The notes under the pieces were generated by a model that worked only from the letters and a program-made list of their open reading frames with translations, had not been told where the DNA came from and ran no database searches. Below are positions 6,983 to 13,375 of a DNA stretch of 13,375 bases, piece by piece. Made by a program: the position numbers and the translations under genes. Source of the stretch: Planctomycetes bacterium UBA1146 (GTDB lineage Bacteria > Planctomycetota > UBA8108 > UBA1146). How positions within the stretch are numbered: the first letter of the stretch is position 1; every line of letters begins with the position of its first letter. Location: NCBI GenBank assembly GCA_002311345.1, contig DCAA01000005.1, forward strand, positions 1-13,375, in the 5' to 3' direction.

Positions 6983-8050
6983 TTGGACGATTCGACGGCA
7001 CCCGAAATCGATGAACCTGATGGCAACAGTATTGCGGCCATCGGTAGCGGCAGTCGTCAGCTCCTGGCACAGGACAGACCACACCGATTTCCAGTCAGAA
7101 TCCCGGATGCGATCGAGGATTTTGATCCCGCCGAGATGGTCATCACTGTTGGGGGAGCGACTCTGGTTTCGCAGTTGATGAAAACGACGAGAGCTCAACG
7201 TCTCGTTCCCTGTGGCATCCAACCCGACGAAGCAGGAACGGTTGGGGGATTGTTTTCTGATCCACGCGAGAGTCCGTGCGATCCGTTCACCGGTAGATTT
7301 TGTGATCACGTACTCGGAATCGAAGGACTGCGGGGGGACGGAACTTCTCTCCTCGCCGGAGGAAGAGTGGTGAAGAATGTAACCGGATACGATCTCGTTC
7401 GGTTACTCGGTGGTGCGATGGGTGCCCTCGGAGTGGTGATCCGATTGCACCTGCGGCTCGAACGAGAGGCTCCGAACTGGTCACAAATCGATTGCCGCAT
7501 CGAAGACAGCGCAACGTACTGGAGTGCTCTTGATGCGATCCGTGGTTTGCCCTTCGAACCGTACATGCTCGCTCTGGAGCCGGCGGATGGTCTCTGCCAG
7601 GTGATGTTGTCGGGAACCCAGGTAAGCGTCATCGAATCACAGCAGTTGGTCGAGGAAATCCTCCCTGTTTCCGATGTGAAGGAAATCAGCCGCGAGGATG
7701 TAGTGGAGATCCATCGTCAGAAACGAGCCCCCATGGGGCAGGCTCTGCGCGTCAGGTTACCCTGGTCCTGCTGGCGAGAAATTGTATCCACTTCTCCAGG
7801 TTGCTGGCGGGCCATCTTTCCCTCGGCCGGCTTCGGCATTCTCGAAGAGATTGCCCCTGGTGTTGAACTGGAGAGTTTCATCACCAGGATCCACCAGTTG
7901 GGGGGGAGCGTTTCTGCTGAGGATGCGTCTGCCGAGAAGCAATTCCAGATTCCACTGGTTCATCCGTCTCCTCACGATGAACTAACGCGTCGTCTACGGA
8001 ACGAATGGGATTCACAGGGGATGTTGAGCTGGAGAGGAGACAGATGCTGA
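6983..8050 (+). CDS. glcE: Glycolate oxidase FAD-binding subunit GlcE
   Basis: Second flavin-binding subunit of the glycolate oxidase complex, 355 residues (family about 350). It starts at TTG 6983 behind a strong ribosome-binding site. The PCMH-type FAD domain shows GSGSR (21-25), ITVGGATL (54-61), a TVGGLFSD motif (86-93) and the GlcE signature GGRVVKNVTGYDLVRLLGG (126-144) continuing into GALGVV, which separates it from the longer GlcD family. The C-terminal half is weakly conserved, as is usual for GlcE. Its stop overlaps the start of glcF by 7 bp, indicating one transcript and coupled translation. The gap to glcD is occupied by an opposite-strand gene, so glcEF must be transcribed separately from glcD or by read-through against it. 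Confidence 0.9.
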   Translation: MDDSTAPEIDEPDGNSIAAIGSGSRQLLAQDRPHRFPVRIPDAIEDFDPAEMVITVGGATLVSQLMKTTRAQRLVPCGIQPDEAGTVGGLFSDPRESPCDPFTGRFCDHVLGIEGLRGDGTSLLAGGRVVKNVTGYDLVRLLGGAMGALGVVIRLHLRLEREAPNWSQIDCRIEDSATYWSALDAIRGLPFEPYMLALEPADGLCQVMLSGTQVSVIESQQLVEEILPVSDVKEISREDVVEIHRQKRAPMGQALRVRLPWSCWREIVSTSPGCWRAIFPSAGFGILEEIAPGVELESFITRIHQLGGSVSAEDASAEKQFQIPLVHPSPHDELTRRLRNEWDSQGMLSWRGDRC

Positions 8051-9219
8051 AGATCGACGCACTGGCAATTCCTGCCCTGAAGGATTGCGTGCATTGCGGA
8101 CTCTGTCTTCCCGAGTGTCCGACCTACCATGCCACCGGGCGCGAAGCGGAATCCCCACGAGGCCGGATCGCTGCACTGCGTGGTGTCATGGAGGGGCGTT
8201 CTTCCGTGAGCGATGCGATTCACGATGGTCTCGAGAGTTGTCTGGTATGTCGAGCTTGCGAAAGTGCATGTCCGTCGGGGATTTCGATGGAAAACTTGAT
8301 GGCGAATTACCGCGAACAAACTCGCGATACACGAGGAAATCTATCCACACGATTGGAGTCCTGGCTGCTGGGCAAGGTCATCCCTCATCCGGGACGTATC
8401 GATGCTAGTCTCGGATTGCTTCGGCTCCTGTCTCCCGTTCTCCGGTTATTCCCCGGCACCAGGGATCTTCCATCACGACAGAGATTGCGTGCTGGACCTT
8501 CAGTTCCACTGGTGTTGGAACCTTCTCAGAAGGCCAGGGGGATGGTCAGTATCCTGCGCGGCTGCGTGGCTGATCGTCTGTTCGCGGAGGAAACCCATCT
8601 TGCGGCGACCTTGCTCGCCAATGCCGGTTGGCGAGTCCAGGTTCCTCCGTCGGGTTGCTGCGGGGCACTTCATCATCACGCCGGAATTGTCGACCAGGGT
8701 AAGCAACACGCTGGGAGGCGCTGGGAGGATCTGGCAACCGATGGCGTCGATCACGTGGTGGTCGATTCTGCAGGTTGCGGTGCGCATCTGCTCGCTCAGC
8801 GAGGGACAAACTCGCCTCCCGTCACCGACACGGTGACCCTGCTGGCACAGGAGGGTGGATTCGTACCCAGGACTCGCTTGCCGGGTCGATGGGCGATCGC
8901 GGTCCCCTGTCATCAACAGCATTCCGAGCTCGATTCCCGGACGGGTCTTTCCCTCATCGAGTCCTGTCTCGAGGAGAGGGTCGAACTGGAAGGCCAGGAT
9001 CACTGCTGTGGAGCGGCTGGATTGTACCTTCTTCGTCGGCGAAAACTCTCCCGCCAGATCGGCAACGTCGCCCTCGAAAGATTCGAGAACTCCGGAGCGG
9101 ATGGCATCGTCAGCGGTAACCCCGGTTGTTTGCTTCGCTGGGAAGGTCTGCTGGGGTCCAAAAAGGCACAGCACCCGGTTCGAATTCTGGCGAGAGCATC
9201 AGAGATTCCCCGTCTCTAA
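8044..9219 (+). CDS. glcF: Glycolate oxidase iron-sulphur subunit GlcF
   Basis: Iron-sulphur subunit that passes electrons from the flavin subunits towards the quinone pool, 391 residues from ATG 8044 (family about 400). Two 4Fe-4S motifs are intact: C15-x2-C18-x2-C21-x3-C25P and C66-x2-C69-x2-C72-x3-C76P. The C-terminal half carries two cysteine-rich CCG-type domains: GC173, CCG 205-207, GC245, then C289, CCG 321-323 and GC362. An ATG at 8005 is also in frame, but ATG 8044 has AGGAG 4 nt upstream and gives the normal spacing to the first cluster, so it is preferred. The gene overlaps the glcE stop by 7 bp. Its own stop overlaps the converging M16-like gene by 4 bp, leaving no room for a separate 3' untranslated region. 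Confidence 0.92.
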   Translation: MLKIDALAIPALKDCVHCGLCLPECPTYHATGREAESPRGRIAALRGVMEGRSSVSDAIHDGLESCLVCRACESACPSGISMENLMANYREQTRDTRGNLSTRLESWLLGKVIPHPGRIDASLGLLRLLSPVLRLFPGTRDLPSRQRLRAGPSVPLVLEPSQKARGMVSILRGCVADRLFAEETHLAATLLANAGWRVQVPPSGCCGALHHHAGIVDQGKQHAGRRWEDLATDGVDHVVVDSAGCGAHLLAQRGTNSPPVTDTVTLLAQEGGFVPRTRLPGRWAIAVPCHQQHSELDSRTGLSLIESCLEERVELEGQDHCCGAAGLYLLRRRKLSRQIGNVALERFENSGADGIVSGNPGCLLRWEGLLGSKKAQHPVRILARASEIPRL

Positions 9220-10583
9220 CGCTGTCCTGGATGTGTAGAGGACTTCTCTGCCTTGATTCCTGAAGGAACGATGGTGCCGGATACAGCCTTCTCCTGAACA
9301 AGATATTTTTCCTGGAGTTGTTGTAACTGGCGTAAGGCATTTCTACCGAAGTTGTTCTGTAGTTCGGCTTCCTTCATCTTGTAGATTCTTCTCAAGAGAG
9401 TAACTTCTGCAACAGGTAGAGGGTCTATCATCGAGACCTCTTCATGGACTCGATAAGCACCGAGTCGAATGCCGATCGACTTTCTTGCTCCTTCATAATC
9501 ACCGCCCTCGACCGGTGCCGAGATGGCAAAATTGATGGTCGCGTCGATTCGAGAGATCGCTTCTTCGATGGACTTCGGTTGAAAATTCTCATTGCCGAAT
9601 ACTTCCTGATGCAGGATCAGCACTTCCGGATCGAGGAACGGGTCCCAGATGCAATCACCGTGTCCCTGCTGCAATGCTCGCCTGGCCCTGGGGATGAAGA
9701 AACCGAGTGAGAGAGCCTCGATTGTGCCCAGTGCCGGGACTCGCCAACCACGGGCCACCATCCCGTGATCTGGATCCATCGCAGCGAAGGGATTCACTGC
9801 TCCCGGCGCGGGAACCGCCACGGGAGGTTTGACCAGGGCTTTCCCCCCGGCAAGCAAAGAGAGTCGCTTCTTCACTGCGTGTACAACCGGTCCCGGATCA
9901 AATGGACCGACGATGACGATTCGCGTATTTACCGGCTTGAATGCGCGATCGATGAACCGGCGCATTTCATCGATGGACAGCTTGTCCAGATCAACACGGT
10001 CCCGGGGACCCGATTGCAGAGGATCGAGCCGATCGAGCAATTTGCCCGCCAGGCGATCCAGATCCCCCTGCTTCCCGGTACGTTTTTGTGAATCGAACCA
10101 CTGGCGAATTTTCGTCATGTCTGCGGCGACAATCTCGAGTTCACCGAAGCGAGCGCCAAGTTCCACAATGGTGTCGAGTAACTTCGTCGGGGACACCGGC
10201 TCGACGATCCAACAATGGCGACTGCCGGCACGAATCTCTGCCCGCCCTCCATGAGCATCTTGCCATTGCTGGTAACTTCTTGCTGCACGGTCTCCGGCTT
10301 TGCAAAGAGGGATCAAGTGGGCAGCGAGTTTTGAACGACCGGCACTTCCGGCGGGGTCGTTGTGAGCACCGGTTTCCCAGAAAGTGATGATCGTGACCCT
10401 TTGCCGGGATGGAGGAAGGAGCGAGACGATGGGGACCACCGCGATTTCCAACCCGTTGTCGAGTGTGTACCACACCTGGTTCGGCGCTTGGGGTGGACGG
10501 GTCGCATCTTCTCCGATGAGATGTCCGAGGAATCCGGTAGAAGAGGTCAGTAGCAACATCACGCTCAGGATGATCACAGCCAT
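9216..10583 (-). CDS. Exported M16-like (insulinase-fold) protein without zinc motif
   Basis: 455 residues from ATG 10583, which follows AAGGGGAT at suitable distance and opens directly with a hydrophobic export signal (residues 1-20). An in-frame TTG at 10634 would add 17 residues but lacks a ribosome-binding site. The N-terminal domain resembles peptidase family M16: LDNGLEIAVVP (41-51), then TGAHNDPAGSAGRSKLAAHL (71-90), aligning with the usual G-x-DP-x-G-x-HxxEH region. Here only one His remains (KLAAHLIPL), so the zinc-binding HxxEH is absent. Further M16-like features are LSIDEMRRFIDRAFKP and RIVIVGPFDP (equivalent of the family's 'VGDVDP' strand). The C-terminus is rich in Glu, Gln and Lys. 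It is second in a minus-strand pair behind a related gene. A chaperone-like or non-proteolytic partner role is inferred. Confidence 0.72.
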   Translation of the reverse strand: MAVIILSVMLLLTSSTGFLGHLIGEDATRPPQAPNQVWYTLDNGLEIAVVPIVSLLPPSRQRVTIITFWETGAHNDPAGSAGRSKLAAHLIPLCKAGDRAARSYQQWQDAHGGRAEIRAGSRHCWIVEPVSPTKLLDTIVELGARFGELEIVAADMTKIRQWFDSQKRTGKQGDLDRLAGKLLDRLDPLQSGPRDRVDLDKLSIDEMRRFIDRAFKPVNTRIVIVGPFDPGPVVHAVKKRLSLLAGGKALVKPPVAVPAPGAVNPFAAMDPDHGMVARGWRVPALGTIEALSLGFFIPRARRALQQGHGDCIWDPFLDPEVLILHQEVFGNENFQPKSIEEAISRIDATINFAISAPVEGGDYEGARKSIGIRLGAYRVHEEVSMIDPLPVAEVTLLRRIYKMKEAELQNNFGRNALRQLQQLQEKYLVQEKAVSGTIVPSGIKAEKSSTHPGQR

Positions 10584-10658
10584 GTCGGATCCCCTTCCCG
10601 GGTACATCTCACGAAAGAGCCGCGATGGGATCAACCGTTTGGCGACTCATCGGAGTGA

Positions 10659-11825
10659 TCAGGGCCATGCCTCGTGACGAAGAAGCGTCACGATCGGACT
10701 TCTACGGGCCCTGCGGGGCAAAGAGGAATTTGGCGGGGGATCGTTTCGACGCAGCATCAGAAGGGCCAGTTCGGCATGATCTGGCTGCCGATGGTTGTTC
10801 TGGAAGTGAATCGGACCGATACGGGCGGCCCTTCTTCTGGCCTGCAGACGCAAGAAGCAGCGTCGAGGTGTCTCCCCCGGTAGCAGCATCACATCCCAGA
10901 TCTCGACACGCGGTTCGAGCAGTGGGATCGAACCACTCGGTGTCAATTCATCGGCGAGCCAGCCGGCGATGACCCGCTGTGGCTGTCCAGGTTCGATTAT
11001 CGGCGGAGAGATGATGGTCTTTACCGGTTCGAGAAAGCGAGTCGGTGTTTTCAGGGGGACCGTTTCTGCTGGCGAAGTAGATGGTAAATCTGCCAGTGCT
11101 TTTCTCACCTTCATCGCCACATCAGCGCGAAGTACGAACCGATGGAGATCGACCAAGGTGTCGATCGTCAGGGCCACTCTACCCGTGCGAAGATGCTCTC
11201 TTCGCCACTGATCGACTTCTGATCCGGTCAGTTTTTCTAGCCGTCTTGAACAACCGCTACGACGTGATCCCCACGGTAGGGGATCGACAGCTTCCACGAG
11301 CCGCTGACGGATCTGATGACGTGGTCCACAACAGCAAGCACTCACGCACGAACAGGGATTCGCGTACTCTCGTCGGTTGTTTAGCAATCGCTCGATGGCC
11401 CACTGGCACTCTTCGTACGCATCGCTTCCATCGAGAACTCGACGCAGCCGGTGTAACAAACGGACAAGGTCTTCGGGGCGATGATGGATGAAGATGAGTG
11501 CGTCATCTCCACCCACTTCCGGGTGCGCGAAGATGGTCGCGCCAGGATATTGCCGATCAGAGATGAGCAAGCAGGTCGCCAGCAGCGCTGCCCTCGCTGC
11601 AGACCCACCATGACGGGGATCGAACCGTGCACCTGCGCGAGCCGCCAGTACAGTCGTGCACTGGTGGCCGGTGCGACCCTCATTTCCCACCAGCAAGAGC
11701 GGCAAATCGGCCAGCAACAGCGGATAGGTGGTGGTTTGGACCGATGGAGCCGCAGAATCGATGCTGGTTGATCCCAGCAAGGCGGTCCACAGCAAGACAT
11801 TCTGGATGCAGGATATCGAGATCAT
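10659..11825 (-). CDS. Exported degenerate M16-like protein, first of a pair
   Basis: 388 residues from ATG 11825. An in-frame stop lies directly upstream, so this is the earliest start, although GAGGG is about 12 nt away. A signal peptide occupies about 1-25. Weak M16-family resemblance: AARAGARFDPRHGGSAARAA (61-80) aligns with the active-site region but has no HxxEH, and LTGSEVDQWRREHLRTGRVA (199-218) with ALTIDTLVDL matches the 'LT-x-ED-x-R-x-F...VIVGDVDP' stretch, followed by KALADLP. The cysteine cluster C158-x-C160-x3-C164-C165-C166 sits where M16 proteins normally have a plain helix. The C-terminal domain is short and Arg-rich. The gene ends 75 nt before the other M16-like start, so the two are probably one operon and may form a heterodimer, as M16 pairs often do. 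Confidence 0.6.
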   Translation of the reverse strand: MISISCIQNVLLWTALLGSTSIDSAAPSVQTTTYPLLLADLPLLLVGNEGRTGHQCTTVLAARAGARFDPRHGGSAARAALLATCLLISDRQYPGATIFAHPEVGGDDALIFIHHRPEDLVRLLHRLRRVLDGSDAYEECQWAIERLLNNRREYANPCSCVSACCCGPRHQIRQRLVEAVDPLPWGSRRSGCSRRLEKLTGSEVDQWRREHLRTGRVALTIDTLVDLHRFVLRADVAMKVRKALADLPSTSPAETVPLKTPTRFLEPVKTIISPPIIEPGQPQRVIAGWLADELTPSGSIPLLEPRVEIWDVMLLPGETPRRCFLRLQARRRAARIGPIHFQNNHRQPDHAELALLMLRRNDPPPNSSLPRRARRSPIVTLLRHEAWP

Positions 11826-11982
11826 CTACGGCTCATTCCCTCGATGGCGAGATCTCACCGATGATCAGCCACCCCGATAGCACTGCATCGCACCAAAAGG
11901 AACGGATTGACCGACTCCGGACCTCGTTGACTCACCCTCTTGGCTCGTCGACGATCCTTGCACGGTTTCTTCAATTCCGGTG

Positions 11983-11987
11983 AGGAG
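11983..11987 (+). promoter_or_regulatory. Shine-Dalgarno fixing the GTG start of the cytochrome gene
   Basis: AGGAG is 6 nt before GTG 11994, and the frame opens immediately with a signal peptide. There is no better ATG nearby. The 168-bp gap at 11826-11993 must hold promoters in both directions; none is clear. Confidence 0.6.
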
Positions 11988-11993
11988 TTCAAC

Positions 11994-13375
11994 GTGACCT
12001 TCAGCCCGCGCCGCACCCTGCTGTTGATCACAGCTCTTGCCTGTCCTGCACTGCTCGGGGCAACCGAACAGAATTCGAAAACTGTGGATCCGTATCGGGC
12101 CGTCCGAGATGGCGCCTGTTTGCTGTGCCATCCGGCAGCGGGAGAATGGGCCAGTTGGTTGCGTCCGGTGGCTCCACCGCTACTCGATGGAGCAGGATGG
12201 AGACTGCGTCCCGATTGGCTGATCGACTGGATCTCCAATCCAGCTGCCGACGAACCAGGAACCCGGATGCCGCACGCGCTGGCCGGGGCTCCCGAGCAGG
12301 ACCGTCGTGAGATCGCTACCGACATCACTCACTTCCTCATCGCTCGTGATCGCGGCCCTGGCAACTGGGATCCGGTACGGTTCAACAGCGCTGCCGTGGA
12401 ACTCGGGGAGAACCTCTTCTCGACCATCGGATGTGCTGCCTGTCACGATGGGGCGCAACTCTCTTCACGCATGGCGCGTCGTACTACCCTGCCATCGCTG
12501 GCCGATGAACTGCTGCAATCTCATGCCATCCACCGTTCTGGACGGATGCCCCAGGTCGTCATGGATCCGGCCGAAGCCGAGGCCATCGCAACCTGGCTGA
12601 TTCGCGATCAAGCCACCGATGAAGATGGAGAGCCGATCACCGATGTGGTGCCTGGTCTACGTTACGACACCTATCTGGGTAGTTTCGACAACTGCGAGCA
12701 GATGCTTGGCGGAGAACTTGCCAGTAGTGGCCATGTCGAGAAGATCTCGATCGCTCCGAAGCCGAGACAGGACAACTTCGGGATCCGCTTCAGCGGTGAG
12801 TTCCTGGTCTCGAAAGAGGGTCGATACGAGTTCTCGTTAAAAAGTGACGACGGATCGAAGTTATGGATCGACAACGAACTGGTGGTCGACAACGACGGCA
12901 TCCACGGCGCAAAGACAAAGCAAGGGAGCAAGGATCTGACCACCGGCTGGCACAGCATCGATACGAGGGTCTGGGAACGTGGCGGTGGCGAGGTGATCGA
13001 AATCCAGTGGTCCGGTCCAGGTATCGCAAAGGCGCGCCAGTTTCGACCGGCGGAACTGAGGACACGCACCAACGTTGCATTTCCCGATGAACCGCTCTTT
13101 CGTCTCGTGCCTGGGCGCATCATCCGAGGTGGTCAGTTCTACGATGCATACGGTTGCAACTCCTGTCATGAAGCAGCCGCGCGTCCGGAAAGGACACCCT
13201 GGAGCAATCTGGCTGCCAAACGTTCGGGATGTCTGTCAAAGAATCCACCAACAGGAAGTCCGGGATACGATTTCGATGATGCGATGGTGGCCAGGATCAT
13301 CGATTTGATCGGGTCGGTCGAGGCAGAGGTGGCTTACGAGGCAGAGATCGCTGCCGAACATCTCATCGATGATGC
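11994..13375 (+). CDS. Exported three-haem c-type cytochrome with PA14 domain (3' end beyond window)
   Basis: Open from GTG 11994 to the right edge (460 codons plus two bases), so partial. Residues 1-23 are a signal peptide (RR, then hydrophobic core, LLGA). Three haem-attachment motifs are present: CLLCH (42-46), CAACH (147-151) and CNSCH (388-392). Possible Met haem ligands occur in TRMPHAL (about 92) and SGRMPQ (about 185), each downstream of its haem site as in class I cytochromes c. Between haems two and three, about 220-355 is a PA14-like beta-barrel: GLRYDTYLG, YEFSLKSDDGSKLWIDNELV (278-297), DLTTGWHSIDTRVWE and IEIQWSGPG. PA14 domains commonly bind carbohydrate, and this mix is typical of planctomycete exported cytochromes. 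Role: periplasmic electron transfer or redox sensing, perhaps with polysaccharide binding (inference). It diverges from the M16-like pair. Confidence 0.88.
   Translation, partial: MTFSPRRTLLLITALACPALLGATEQNSKTVDPYRAVRDGACLLCHPAAGEWASWLRPVAPPLLDGAGWRLRPDWLIDWISNPAADEPGTRMPHALAGAPEQDRREIATDITHFLIARDRGPGNWDPVRFNSAAVELGENLFSTIGCAACHDGAQLSSRMARRTTLPSLADELLQSHAIHRSGRMPQVVMDPAEAEAIATWLIRDQATDEDGEPITDVVPGLRYDTYLGSFDNCEQMLGGELASSGHVEKISIAPKPRQDNFGIRFSGEFLVSKEGRYEFSLKSDDGSKLWIDNELVVDNDGIHGAKTKQGSKDLTTGWHSIDTRVWERGGGEVIEIQWSGPGIAKARQFRPAELRTRTNVAFPDEPLFRLVPGRIIRGGQFYDAYGCNSCHEAAARPERTPWSNLAAKRSGCLSKNPPTGSPGYDFDDAMVARIIDLIGSVEAEVAYEAEIAAEHLIDD

Noticed and set aside
8500..9174. Minus-strand open frame of 224 codons antisense to glcF
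   Set aside because: It coincides with the conserved CCG domains of glcF, and its translation shows no recognisable domain.
9257..9268. TTCCTGAAGGAA near-palindrome just downstream of glcF
   Set aside because: A 5-bp stem with a 2-nt loop, inside the M16-like coding region and without a T tract; not a credible terminator.
10609..10668. Short minus-strand frame MALITPMSRQTVDPIAALS between the two M16-like genes
   Set aside because: Only 19 codons, overlaps the preceding stop, has poor ribosome-binding-site spacing and no recognisable family.
11927..11955. TTGACT with GACGAT 17 nt later, upstream of the cytochrome gene
   Set aside because: Spacing is right, but the -10 matches only three of six positions and the surrounding sequence is GC-rich, so it is too weak to call.

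Overview
The window (about 13.4 kb, moderately GC-rich, no RNA genes, CRISPR or mobile elements seen) looks like bacterial chromosome from a planctomycete-like organism. The evidence is the style of the proteins: large secreted mosaics of pre-peptidase-C-like and fibronectin-III-like modules, a C-terminal dockerin-type calcium-binding repeat pair, and a PA14 domain placed between haem-binding c-type cytochrome segments. This assignment rests on family knowledge, not on a marker gene.

Layout. 1-2245 (minus) is the 5' 748 codons of a large secreted protein that runs off the left edge. A 183-bp divergent gap leads to glcD (2429-3916, plus). An 866-residue secreted dockerin protein (6554-3954, minus) converges on glcD, and its likely terminator lies inside the end of glcD. 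A 428-bp gap without a gene follows, then glcE and glcF (6983-9219, plus), which overlap by 7 bp and are clearly translationally coupled. Converging on glcF with a 4-bp tail-to-tail overlap is a minus-strand pair of exported M16-peptidase-like proteins (11825-10659, then 10583-9216). Neither has the HxxEH zinc site. A 168-bp divergent gap leads to the plus-strand, GTG-started gene for an exported three-haem PA14 cytochrome, which runs off the right edge.

How it fits together. GlcD, GlcE and GlcF should form a membrane-associated FAD/iron-sulphur 2-hydroxyacid dehydrogenase (glycolate to glyoxylate, electrons to quinone). The glc set is split: glcD is separated from glcEF by the opposite-strand dockerin gene, and glcD is flanked on both sides by minus-strand secreted genes that share a homologous module. 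The remaining genes are exported proteins with no evident metabolic link to glc. The most interesting non-coding signals are a perfect 8-bp hairpin that buries the Shine-Dalgarno sequence of the dockerin gene, and the terminator hairpin that doubles as the last codons of glcD.
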